Positions 1 to 8,230 of a stretch of 64,000 nt of DNA are shown here, piece after piece. Source of the stretch: Streptomyces hokutonensis (GTDB lineage: Bacteria > Actinomycetota > Actinomycetes > Streptomycetales > Streptomycetaceae); the NCBI RefSeq assembly GCF_000376565.1, contig NZ_BARG01000027.1, positions 84,637-148,636 on the forward strand. The letters are read 5' to 3'. The notes under the pieces were generated by a model. The model did not search any database and was not told the DNA's origin. It worked only from the letters and a program-made list of their open reading frames with translations. Made by a program: the position numbers and the translations under genes. Within the stretch, counting starts at the first letter, position 1, and every line of letters starts with the position of its first letter.

Positions 1-2795
1 GCACCGGCTTCTTCCCCGGCGGCCTCGGCTGGTACCGGATCGCCTTCACCCTGCCGCCGGCCTTCACGGGCAAGCGGATCTCGGTGGAGTTCGACGGCGT
101 CTACATGGACTCGTACGTCTACTGCAACGGCACGCAGGTCGGCCAACACCCGTACGGATACACGGGGTTCGCCTTCGACCTCACCGGCCTGGCGCACACC
201 GACGGCAGCACGGAGAACGTCGTCGCGGTCAAGGTGCAGAACCAACTGCCCAGCAGCCGCTGGTACTCGGGCAGCGGCATCTACCGCGAGGCCCGGCTGG
301 TCATCACCGAGCCGGTGCACGTCGAACGCTGGGGGACATATGTCACGACGCCGGACATCACTGCCGAGCGGGCCGTCGTACGGGTGCGGACGTCCGTGCT
401 CAATGAGTCGGGGGCCGCGAGCGAGGTCGAGATCGGATCGCGGATCGTCGACCCCGGCGGCCGGACCGTGGCCCGCGCCACCTCCACAGCGAGTGTCGCC
501 GACCGCAGCACCGAGACCCATGAACTCACCGTCCCCAAGCCGAAGTTGTGGGACATCGAGACCCCGGACCACCGCTACACCCTGGAGACCGAACTGCGCG
601 TGGGCGGCCGGACGGTCGACACGTACCGCACGACCTTCGGCATCCGCAGCTACCGCTTCGACCCCGACGAGGGCTTCTCCCTCAACGGAACTCCCACCAA
701 GATCAAGGGAGTCGACCTCCACCACGACCAGGGTGCCCTCGGCTCCGCGATCAGCCTCGACGCCGTACGCAGGCAGTTGAGCATCATGAAGTCGATGGGC
801 GTCAACGCCTTCCGCACCTCCCACAACCCGCCCTCGCCGCAGATCATCGAGGCCTGCGAGGAGTTGGGCATCGTGATGATGGTCGAGGCCTTCGACTGCT
901 GGCACACCGGCAAGACGACCTACGACTACCACCGCTTCTTCGACACCTGGTGCGAGGCGGACGCCACCGAGATGGTCCGCGCCGCCCGCAACTCGCCCGC
1001 CGTGGTGCTCTGGTCCATCGGCAACGAGATCCCCGACTCCACCTCCACCGCCGGGCTGGCCATGGCCGACCGCATCATCGGTGCCGTCAAGGCGGCCGAC
1101 GACAGCAGGCCCGTCGTCATCGGCTCCGACAAGTACCACTCCGTACCGGCCAAGGGCTCCGCGGCCGACCTCATGCTCGCCAAGCTCGACGGACTGGGCC
1201 TCAACTACAACACCGCCAAGTCCGTCGACGCCCTGCACGCCGCCTATCCGCACCTGTTCCTCTTCGAGTCGGAGTCCTCCTCCGAGACCTCGACCCGGTC
1301 CACCTACCAGGAGCCCGAACACCTCAACACCGGCGAGAACTACACACCCGGCAGACGCGCGACCTCGTCCTACGACAACAACCTCGCGTCCTGGACGATG
1401 AGCGGCGAGTACGGCCACAAGAAGGACCGCGACCGGAAGTGGTTCGCGGGCCAGTTCCTGTGGTCCGGCATCGACTACATCGGCGAGCCCACGCCGTACA
1501 ACGTGTTCCCGGTCAAGGCGTCCTTCTTCGGCGCGGTCGACACGGCCGGCTTCCCGAAGGACATGTACCACCTCTTCCGCAGCCAGTGGACCAGCGAGCC
1601 CATGGTCCATCTGGTCCCGATGAGCTGGAACCACGAGCCGGGCGACACCGTCGAGGTCTGGGCCTACGCCAGCGTCGACACCGTCGAGCTGTTCCTCAAC
1701 GGAAAGTCCCTGGGGACCCGGACGTTCGACACCAAGAAGACCACCGACGGCCGCACCTACCTGGAGACCACCGAGGCCACCGGCGACGACAAGACCTTCA
1801 CCACCGGCCCCTACCCGGGCAGTTACACCAGCCCGAACGGCAGCGCGGGCAAACTCCACCTCGGCTGGAAAGTGCCGTACGAGCCGGGCGAGTTGAAGGC
1901 GGTGGCCAGCAGCGGTGGCAGGACGGTGGCGACGGACGTGCTGCGCACGGCGGGTGCCGCGCATGCCGTGCGTCTCACGGCCGACCGCAAGTCCCTTGCC
2001 GCCGACGGCCGTTCACTGGTCTTCGTGACCGCGGAGATCGTCGACGCACATGGTGTCGTGGTGCCGGACGCCGAGGATCTGATCGCCTTTGCGGTGAAGG
2101 GCGGTTCCCTGGCCGGGGTGGACAACGGGCGGGAGGAGAGCGCCGAGCGCTACCAGGCGAGCACCCGAACCGCCTTCCACGGCAAGGCACTTGCGATCGT
2201 GCGGTCCGGGACACGGGCGGGCGCCCTGAAGGTGACGGCGCGGGCGGAAGGGCTGCGGACCGGCACGGCGACTGTGCGTACGACACCCGCCCGGGACGTG
2301 GCCCTGACACCGGCACCGCACTTCGCGGCCGACCACCCGGCACCCCCGAACTACCCTGCGGCGGACGCCAGTTACTCGGGCCGCCCCGACACCCTCCCGG
2401 CCGCCGTGCTCGACGGTGACCCGGCCACCGGCTGGTCCAACGCCTTCGCCAAGTCGGCCACGGCGCTGCTGCCCGCCTTCAGCGGTGCCCGTGAGAAGGA
2501 CTGGGTGTCGGTGGACTGGGGGAGGGCCAGGTCCTTCGACCGGGTGGAGGTGTCGTTCACCGTGGACGCGACGCACAGTCTGCCCGCGGCGGTCGCGGTT
2601 GCCGTGTGGGGCGGCGATGGGTGGGTGCCGGTCGAGGGGACGGCCGTCGACTGGGCCACGGCCTCGGACAGTCCTACCGTCGTCACCTTCGACGCCGTGC
2701 GCGGCTCCCGGCTGCGGCTGACCTTGACGAGTGGCCGTCCCGGTGTGGCCCAAGGGGCGGTGCGGATCAGCAAGTTGGAGGCTCCCGCCGGATAG
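1..2795 (+). CDS. Glycoside hydrolase family 2 protein (beta-galactosidase type), 5' truncated by the window
   Basis: The reading frame is open from base 3 of the window, so the signal peptide and the first part of the sugar-binding domain lie outside. What remains starts inside the GH2 N-terminal jelly-roll domain (GWYR, then DGVYMDSYVYCNG), continues through the Ig-like domain and reaches the TIM barrel. The barrel shows RTSHNPPS, and the general acid in WSIGNEIPD (Glu codon at 1026). A likely nucleophile lies in LFLFESES. After the barrel come Ig-like domains, and the last ~140 residues look like an F5/8-type C (CBM32-like) carbohydrate-binding module. Such enzymes remove beta-linked galactose or related sugars from glycans, usually outside the cell. 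The family is certain; the exact substrate is not. Confidence 0.9.
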   Translation, partial: TGFFPGGLGWYRIAFTLPPAFTGKRISVEFDGVYMDSYVYCNGTQVGQHPYGYTGFAFDLTGLAHTDGSTENVVAVKVQNQLPSSRWYSGSGIYREARLVITEPVHVERWGTYVTTPDITAERAVVRVRTSVLNESGAASEVEIGSRIVDPGGRTVARATSTASVADRSTETHELTVPKPKLWDIETPDHRYTLETELRVGGRTVDTYRTTFGIRSYRFDPDEGFSLNGTPTKIKGVDLHHDQGALGSAISLDAVRRQLSIMKSMGVNAFRTSHNPPSPQIIEACEELGIVMMVEAFDCWHTGKTTYDYHRFFDTWCEADATEMVRAARNSPAVVLWSIGNEIPDSTSTAGLAMADRIIGAVKAADDSRPVVIGSDKYHSVPAKGSAADLMLAKLDGLGLNYNTAKSVDALHAAYPHLFLFESESSSETSTRSTYQEPEHLNTGENYTPGRRATSSYDNNLASWTMSGEYGHKKDRDRKWFAGQFLWSGIDYIGEPTPYNVFPVKASFFGAVDTAGFPKDMYHLFRSQWTSEPMVHLVPMSWNHEPGDTVEVWAYASVDTVELFLNGKSLGTRTFDTKKTTDGRTYLETTEATGDDKTFTTGPYPGSYTSPNGSAGKLHLGWKVPYEPGELKAVASSGGRTVATDVLRTAGAAHAVRLTADRKSLAADGRSLVFVTAEIVDAHGVVVPDAEDLIAFAVKGGSLAGVDNGREESAERYQASTRTAFHGKALAIVRSGTRAGALKVTARAEGLRTGTATVRTTPARDVALTPAPHFAADHPAPPNYPAADASYSGRPDTLPAAVLDGDPATGWSNAFAKSATALLPAFSGAREKDWVSVDWGRARSFDRVEVSFTVDATHSLPAAVAVAVWGGDGWVPVEGTAVDWATASDSPTVVTFDAVRGSRLRLTLTSGRPGVAQGAVRISKLEAPAG

Positions 2796-2812
2796 CGGGG
2801 AGGCGCTCGGTC

Positions 2813-2847
2813 ACGGTCCGGACGGGAATCTGGCCTGTCCGGACCGT
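2813..2847 (+). terminator. Hairpin downstream of the GH2 gene
   Basis: ACGGTCCGGAC (2813-2823) and GTCCGGACCGT (2837-2847) form a perfect 11-bp stem with a 13-nt loop, 17 bases after the GH2 stop. There is no clear U run, which is common for actinomycete terminators. Confidence 0.6.
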
Positions 2848-2894
2848 TGACGGGATGTCATGTCTAGAACAGCATGGCCAGCGTCCCGTGCATT

Positions 2895-2908
2895 TGGGAG
2901 CGCTCCCA
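2895..2908. promoter_or_regulatory. CebR-type operator upstream of the GH9 cellulase
   Basis: TGGGAGCGCTCCCA is a perfect 14-bp palindrome and is identical to the CebR box described in Streptomyces (CebR is the LacI-family repressor of cello-oligosaccharide uptake and cellulase genes). It ends 43 bases before the GTG start of the GH9 gene. This implies that the downstream cellulase is induced by cellobiose or cellotriose. The cebR gene is not in the window. Confidence 0.85.
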
Positions 2909-2951
2909 TCGTGTGTCCGGAGTGCCCCTGCCTCTCCGAGGGAGCCCAGAC

Positions 2952-5195
2952 GTGAAACGACGCAGAACGACCCTGCTCGCCGCCACGGCCCTCCTCGCGG
3001 CGGCCCTCACCGCCCTGCCGGCGGGCCCGGCCGGAGCCGACGAGATCGAACAGGTCAGGAACGGCACCTTCGACACCACCAGCGCACCCTGGTGGACGAC
3101 GAGCAACGTCACCGCGGGCCTGTCCGGCGGACAGCTCTGCGCGGACGTTCCCGGCGGCACGACCAACCGCTGGGACGCCGCCGTCGGCCAGAACGACATC
3201 ACGCTGGTCAAGGGCGAGTCGTACAAGTTCGCGTTCACGGCGTCGGGTTCGCCGGCGGGGCACGTGGTGCGGGCGATCGTCGGGCTCTCCGTGTCGCCGT
3301 ACGACACCTACTACGAGCTCAGTCCCGAGCTGAGCGAGACGGGCAACTCCTATGCCTACACGTTCACTTCGCCCGTCGACACCGCACAGGGGCAGGTCGC
3401 CTTCCAGGTCGGCGGGAGTGCGGAGGGGTGGCACTTCTGCATGGACGACGTGTCCCTGCTGGGCGGGGTGCCGCCGGAGGTGTACGAGCCGGACACCGGG
3501 CCGCGCGTGCGGGTGAACCAGGTCGCCTATCTGCCGGGCGGGCCGAAGAACGCGACGCTGGTGACCGCCTCGACGGCCGTGCTGCCCTGGGAGTTGAGGA
3601 ACGCGGCGGGCGCGGTGGTCGCGCACGGGCGGACCGTGCCGCGCGGCACCGACGCGGCGTCCGGGCAGAACGTGCAGTCCATCGACTTCGGCGCGTACCG
3701 GGGGCGCGGCGAGGGCTTCACGCTGGTGGCGGACGGGGAGGCGAGCCGTCCCTTCGACATCGGGACCGCCGCCTATGAGCGGCTGCGGCTCGACTCGTTG
3801 AAGTACTACTACACACAGCGCAGCGGCATCGCGATCCGCGACGACCTGCGCCCCGGCTATGCCCGCCCGGCCGGTCACCTGAACGTCGCCCCCAACCAGG
3901 GCGACGCGAACGTGCCCTGCCAACCCGGCCTGTGCGACTACACACTTGACGTCACCGGCGGCTGGTACGACGCGGGCGACCACGGCAAGTACGTCATCAA
4001 CGGCGGTATCTCCACCTGGGAGTTGCTGAGCACCTACGAACGCTCACTGCTGGCCCGGACCGGACAGCCGGGCAAGCTGCGCGACGGAACGCTCGCCATC
4101 CCCGAGAGCGGCAACAAGGTGCCGGACGTGCTCGACGAGGCGCGCTGGGAGCTGGAGTTCCTGCTGAAGATGCAGGTGCCGGACGGACAGCCGCTGGCGG
4201 GCATGGCCCACGGCAAGGTCCACGACGAGCAGTGGACCGGACTCCCGCTGCTCCCGAGCCAGGACCCGCAGAAACGCGAACTGCACCCGCCGACCACGCA
4301 GGCGACGCTCAACCTCGCGGCCACGGCGGCGCAGGCGGCCCGCCTGTACCGGCCCTACGACCGGGAGTTCGCCGCGAAAGCGCTGAAGGCGGCGCGGAAA
4401 GCCTGGGCGGCGGCGCTCGCGCACCCCACGGTCTACCCGGACCCGAACGACGGCACGGGCGGCGGCGCCTACCCCGACGACAACGCCACCGACGAGTTCT
4501 ACTGGGCGGCGGCCGAGCTGTATCTCACCACGGGGGAACGGCAGTTCGCCGACCACGTCACCAACTCCCCCCTCAACACGGCGGACATCTTCGGCAGCCT
4601 CGGCTTCGACTGGGCACGGACGGCCGCCCTCGGCCGCCTCGACCTCGCCACCGTCCCCAGCCGCCTCCCCGGCCGCGACAAGCTCCGCCGCTCGGTGATC
4701 GACGGCGCGGACACCTACCTGGCCACGCTACGAACGCAGCCCTACGGCATGCCGTACGCACCGCCCGGCAACCTCTACGACTGGGGTTCCAACAGCCAGA
4801 TCCTCAACAACGCGCACGTCATCGCCACCGCGTACGACCTCACCGGCGCCACGAAATACCGTGACGGCGCGCTCCAGAGCATGGACTACATCCTCGGCCG
4901 CAACGCCCTCAACATGTCCTACGTCACCGGCTACGGCGAGGCCAACTCCCACAACGAGCACAGCCGTTGGTACGCCCACGAACTCGACCCCAACCTCCCG
5001 AACCCACCGAACGGAACCCTTGCCGGCGGCCCCAACTCCTCCATCCAGGACCCCTACGCCCAGAGCAAACTCACCGGCTGCGTCGGCCAGTTCTGCTACA
5101 TCGACGACATCCAGTCCTGGTCGACGAACGAGACGGCGGTGAACTGGAACGCGGCGCTGGCCTGGATGGCTTCGTTCGCGGCGGATCAGGGATGA
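2952..5195 (+). CDS. Secreted glycoside hydrolase family 9 endoglucanase with CBM4/9 module
   Basis: A GTG start is chosen because a GAGGGAG ribosome site lies ~8 bases upstream and the protein then begins with a classic signal peptide (KRRR, hydrophobic stretch, cleavage after GAG-A near residue 31). Domain order over 747 residues: CBM4/9-like beta-sandwich (about 32-175), the Ig-like CelD_N domain (about 180-270, beginning VRVNQVAYLP), then a GH9 catalytic (alpha/alpha)6 barrel. The catalytic Asp motif is in YDAGDHGKY and the C-terminal catalytic Glu in STNETAVNWN; the NSHNEHSRW histidine motif is also present. It hydrolyses beta-1,4-glucans. A CebR box sits directly upstream. Confidence 0.95.
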   Translation: MKRRRTTLLAATALLAAALTALPAGPAGADEIEQVRNGTFDTTSAPWWTTSNVTAGLSGGQLCADVPGGTTNRWDAAVGQNDITLVKGESYKFAFTASGSPAGHVVRAIVGLSVSPYDTYYELSPELSETGNSYAYTFTSPVDTAQGQVAFQVGGSAEGWHFCMDDVSLLGGVPPEVYEPDTGPRVRVNQVAYLPGGPKNATLVTASTAVLPWELRNAAGAVVAHGRTVPRGTDAASGQNVQSIDFGAYRGRGEGFTLVADGEASRPFDIGTAAYERLRLDSLKYYYTQRSGIAIRDDLRPGYARPAGHLNVAPNQGDANVPCQPGLCDYTLDVTGGWYDAGDHGKYVINGGISTWELLSTYERSLLARTGQPGKLRDGTLAIPESGNKVPDVLDEARWELEFLLKMQVPDGQPLAGMAHGKVHDEQWTGLPLLPSQDPQKRELHPPTTQATLNLAATAAQAARLYRPYDREFAAKALKAARKAWAAALAHPTVYPDPNDGTGGGAYPDDNATDEFYWAAAELYLTTGERQFADHVTNSPLNTADIFGSLGFDWARTAALGRLDLATVPSRLPGRDKLRRSVIDGADTYLATLRTQPYGMPYAPPGNLYDWGSNSQILNNAHVIATAYDLTGATKYRDGALQSMDYILGRNALNMSYVTGYGEANSHNEHSRWYAHELDPNLPNPPNGTLAGGPNSSIQDPYAQSKLTGCVGQFCYIDDIQSWSTNETAVNWNAALAWMASFAADQG

Positions 5196-5202
5196 TCTCC
5201 GG

Positions 5203-5658
5203 ATGAGTCGATTCGCCGAGGTCGTCGTGCTGGCCCTGCACGCAGACGAAGTGATGGAACCGCTGACCCGGGACGAGCCGGAGCGCAGCTGGCGTGGCCG
5301 GTTCGTCCCGATCGAGAGCCAGTGGGGGACGTCGTTCGGCGCGGGATGGGCCACCGAGTTCGAGCGCATGCGCCCACGGGAGGGGCTCCTGAAGCATCTG
5401 GAGTCGCTCCCGTGGCCCTGGCCGGGGAGCGTCCAGGTTCTGATCCACGACGAGGACGACGATTGCTTCGGACTGTGGATGCTCCATGACGGAAAGCTCG
5501 TGGAGGTAACGCTCCCGCACACCCGCCGCTTCCACAAACCGGCCCCGCCCACCGAGGAGTTCCCGCCCGATCCGGGCTGTCTCCTGCGGACGGACCAGGA
5601 CCGCGAACTGCCCGAGCAGACCCCGGAACACCTCCGGGATCCGCGGCCGGCCTGGTAG
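5203..5658 (+). CDS. Hypothetical protein, 151 aa
   Basis: ATG start 7 bases after the GH9 stop, so it is probably cotranscribed with the cellulase or read from a promoter inside it. The protein is soluble, acidic and rich in Trp/Pro (WPWPG, DEDDD), with no signal peptide, membrane segment or motif I recognise. It ends 9 bases from the convergent cytochrome b gene. Codon usage is normal for the window, so it is likely a real gene, but I assign no function. Confidence 0.65.
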   Translation: MSRFAEVVVLALHADEVMEPLTRDEPERSWRGRFVPIESQWGTSFGAGWATEFERMRPREGLLKHLESLPWPWPGSVQVLIHDEDDDCFGLWMLHDGKLVEVTLPHTRRFHKPAPPTEEFPPDPGCLLRTDQDRELPEQTPEHLRDPRPAW

Positions 5659-5667
5659 GGAGACGGG

Positions 5668-7143
5668 TCAGGGCTCGCGTTCCATGAGTTCCCTCGGGCG
5701 CTTGTGCGCGGTCAGCGTGTGCAGTTCCGCTGGGTCCAGCGGCCGGTGTATCTCCACGTACTCGCCGTGCGGCAGCCGCTTGATCACGCCTGTCTCGCGG
5801 CCGTGCAACACCAGTTCCGCGTCGCGGAGTTGGAGGCCCAGGCAGATGCGGCGGGTGATGACGAACGCGAGGACCGGGACGGCGAACACCGCGACCCGGA
5901 CCATCCATGTCACCGTGTTGATCGAGAGATGGAGGCGGGTGGCCACGATGTCGTTGCCGCCGCCTGCCAGGAGGATCAGGTAGAGGCTGATCCAGGCGAC
6001 GCCGAGGCCGGTGCGGCTGGGGCGGTTGCGGGGGCGGTCGAGGAGATGGTGTTCGTGTGTGTCGCCCGTCCGCCAGGACTCGAGGAACGGGTACGCGCCG
6101 ATGAGGACGAGGAGGAGCGGGAAGACCACGATCGGGATCAGTACGCCGAGGACCAACGTGTGGCCCCACAAGGTGACTTCCCAGCCCGGCATCACGCGGA
6201 CCAGGCCCTCCGCGAAGCCCAGGTACCAGTCGGGCTGGGCGCCCGTGGAGACCTGGTCGGCGCGGTAGGGGCCGTAGGACCAGACGGGGTTGATCGATGC
6301 GACCGCCGCGAGGACGGTGAGCGCGCCGAAGACCAGGAAGAAGAAGCCGCCCGCCTTGGCCAGGTAGACCGGCATGAACGGGGAGCCGACCACGTTGCGT
6401 TCGGTGCGGCCGGGGCCCGCGAACTGGGTGTGCTTGTGGTAGACGACCAGGATGAGGTGGACGACGACGAGGGCCGCCATGATGCCTGGGATCAGCAGTA
6501 CGTGCAGGGAGTAGAAGCGGGACACGATGTCGTGGCCGGGGTACTCGCCGCCGAACAGGAACATCGACAGGTACGTCCCGACGACCGGGACCGAGAGCAA
6601 CGCGCCGTCCACGAAGCGCATGCCCGTGCCCGACAGCAGGTCGTCCGGGAGCGAGTAGCCGAAGAGGCCCTCGAAGAGGCCGAGGAACAACAGCGTCCAG
6701 CCGAACAGCCAGTTGAGCTCGCGCGGCTTGCGGAACGAGCCCGTGAAGAAGTGCCGCATCATGTGCGTCAGCATCGCGGCGATGAACACCAGCGCCGCCC
6801 AGTGGTGCAACTGCCGCACCAGCAGCCCGCCGCGCACGTCGAAGCTGATGTGCAGCGTCGAGGCGTAGGCGTCGGACATGCGGATGCCGTTCAGGGGGAC
6901 GTAACTCCCGTGGTACGTCACCTCGTTCATGGACGGGTGGAAGAACAGGGTCAGATACACGCCCGTGAGGATCAGGACCACGAAGCTGTAGAGGCAGATC
7001 TCGCCGAGCAGGAACGACCAGTGGTCCGGGAACACCTTGCGCAGATACTGCTTGCCCAGCGCGTAGATGCCGAGCCGGCCGTCGAACCAGTCGGCGACGC
7101 GCTCGCCCCGCGAGGACTCGGAAGGGCCGGATGGGCTGGTCAC
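5668..7143 (-). CDS. Cytochrome b (QcrB-like subunit of a bc1-type menaquinol reductase), solo copy
   Basis: The 491-residue protein has the N-terminal cytochrome b core with paired haem-ligand histidines (LHHWAAL and MMRHFF; SRFYSLHVLL and VVHLIL), about eight or more membrane helices, and the long C-terminal extension seen in actinobacterial QcrB. The GTG start at 7143 overlaps the stop of the sigma gene (GTGA), implying translational coupling. The partners QcrA (Rieske) and QcrC (cytochrome c) are absent here, so this is a paralogue outside the main qcrCAB operon. Coupling to an ECF sigma factor suggests an alternative respiratory or redox role under stress; that part is inference. Confidence 0.9.
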   Translation of the reverse strand: MTSPSGPSESSRGERVADWFDGRLGIYALGKQYLRKVFPDHWSFLLGEICLYSFVVLILTGVYLTLFFHPSMNEVTYHGSYVPLNGIRMSDAYASTLHISFDVRGGLLVRQLHHWAALVFIAAMLTHMMRHFFTGSFRKPRELNWLFGWTLLFLGLFEGLFGYSLPDDLLSGTGMRFVDGALLSVPVVGTYLSMFLFGGEYPGHDIVSRFYSLHVLLIPGIMAALVVVHLILVVYHKHTQFAGPGRTERNVVGSPFMPVYLAKAGGFFFLVFGALTVLAAVASINPVWSYGPYRADQVSTGAQPDWYLGFAEGLVRVMPGWEVTLWGHTLVLGVLIPIVVFPLLLVLIGAYPFLESWRTGDTHEHHLLDRPRNRPSRTGLGVAWISLYLILLAGGGNDIVATRLHLSINTVTWMVRVAVFAVPVLAFVITRRICLGLQLRDAELVLHGRETGVIKRLPHGEYVEIHRPLDPAELHTLTAHKRPRELMEREP

Positions 7144-8063
7144 TGGTCCTCCTCCTCGTCCTTGTGCACGTGCGTGAGCTTCTCGGGGTTGGTCACGATG
7201 TAGACCCCGGACACCTGGTCGCCCTCGGGCGTGAGGTCCATGACCATCACCGCGTACGGCGCGTCGCCCTCGAACAGCACGGCCGCGTCGTCGCCGTTGA
7301 CGCGCCGGAAGCGCAGCTCCAGATCCTGCGGACGGCGCCTGCCCGCGAAGGAGTTGATGAGGCGGACGGCCTTGTCCCGGCCGTGCACCGGGCGCAGTCC
7401 CGCCGGTTTCCGGTTGCCCCCGCTGTCCGTCCAGACCGTGACGTCGGGCGCGAGGATCTCCATCAGCGAGGCGATGTCCCCGCCGATCGCGGCCCGCACG
7501 AACCGTTCCGTCGCCTCCCGCCGCACCCGGGGATGCGCCTCGTACAACGGCCGCCGCGCGTGCACATGGGCCCGCGCCCGGTGCGCGAGCTGCCGTACGG
7601 CGGCCGGGGTGCGCTCGATGATGTCCGCGATCTCGGTGTGGGCGTACCCGAACACCTCGTTGAGGACGAAGACCGCCCGCTCCAGCGGGCTCAGCGACTC
7701 CAGGACGACCAGCATGGCCAGCGAGACGGACTCGGCGCGCAGGGCCGGGTCGACGGGGTCGTCGGCCGGGCCGAGCAGGGGTTCCGGCAGCCACGGGCCG
7801 ACATACGTCTCGCGGCGGCGGCTGATCGTGGCGCGCCGCTGCAGCGCGTGGTTGACGGCGATCCGGACGAGATAGGCGCGCCGGTTGGTGATGGTGTCGA
7901 GCGGGGAACGGCGGGCGCGCGCCGTCCAGGACAGCCAGGTCTCCTGCAGGACGTCGTCGGTGTCGGCGACGCTGCCCAGCATGTTGTAGACGAGGCTGAA
8001 CAACAGCTCCCGATGGTCCATGAAGTCATCGGTCGCCTCTTCGGTGACAGCGATCTCGGACAT
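7140..8063 (-). CDS. ECF41-type RNA polymerase sigma factor with SnoaL-like C-terminal extension
   Basis: 307 residues from an ATG with GGGGAGG 7 bases upstream. Sigma region 2 (about 10-80, with ADTDDVLQETWL) and region 4 (about 115-175, with YAHTEIADIIERT) are followed by a ~120-residue SnoaL-like domain. The ECF41 signatures are visible: WLPEPLL in the interdomain linker, DSGGNRKP (the DGGGR-type motif) and NPEKL near the C terminus. In this family the C-terminal domain modulates activity without a separate anti-sigma factor. ECF41 genes usually sit next to a COE-type gene (carboxymuconolactone decarboxylase, oxidoreductase or epimerase); here the coupled neighbour is cytochrome b. It likely drives its own promoter (see the TGTCACA sites). 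Confidence 0.93.
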   Translation of the reverse strand: MSEIAVTEEATDDFMDHRELLFSLVYNMLGSVADTDDVLQETWLSWTARARRSPLDTITNRRAYLVRIAVNHALQRRATISRRRETYVGPWLPEPLLGPADDPVDPALRAESVSLAMLVVLESLSPLERAVFVLNEVFGYAHTEIADIIERTPAAVRQLAHRARAHVHARRPLYEAHPRVRREATERFVRAAIGGDIASLMEILAPDVTVWTDSGGNRKPAGLRPVHGRDKAVRLINSFAGRRRPQDLELRFRRVNGDDAAVLFEGDAPYAVMVMDLTPEGDQVSGVYIVTNPEKLTHVHKDEEEDQ

Positions 8064-8096
8064 ACCCGCGCCTCCCCAGTGCGTGCTCACTACTGC

Positions 8097-8124
8097 GAGG
8101 GGTGCCGGGGGCCGGAATGTGACA
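8097..8124 (-). promoter_or_regulatory. Candidate ECF41 promoter of the sigma-cytochrome b operon
   Basis: Read on the minus strand, TGTCACA (8124-8118) is followed after 17 bases by CCTC (8100-8097), about 34 bases before the sigma ATG. TGTCACA is the published -35 signature for ECF41 sigma factors, whose -10 is CGTC; CCTC is one base off. The half sequence GAATGTGAC occurs twice in direct orientation (8115-8123 and 8136-8144), 21 bp apart. Confidence 0.6.
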
Positions 8125-8168
8125 GCCAAGGGCGCGAATGTGACGTACGTCTCTGCGCAGCGGCGCCG

Positions 8169-8196
8169 TGTCACACCCGGTGGCCGCCCCGGCCTC
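8169..8196 (+). promoter_or_regulatory. Candidate ECF41 promoter of the MFS-hemerythrin operon
   Basis: TGTCACA (8169-8175), a 17-base spacer and CCTC (8193-8196), exactly the same pattern as on the other strand. Transcription would begin about 25 bases before the GTG start of the MFS gene, leaving room for its AAGGAGA ribosome site. Confidence 0.6.
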
Positions 8197-8230
8197 TTGA
8201 CCGCGAGTCCTACGCAAGGAGACCGACATC

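Noticed and set aside
548..2419. Long open frames overlapping the GH2 gene in another frame, and similar ones opposite most genes
   Set aside because: Very high GC removes stop codons in other frames. These translations are Arg/Pro/Gly-rich, lack family motifs and overlap genes with clear domains.
3121..3136. CTGTCCGGCGGACAG inside the GH9 gene, similar to the MITE end
   Set aside because: It is part of well-conserved coding sequence, has no partner repeat nearby and matches only the GC-rich core.
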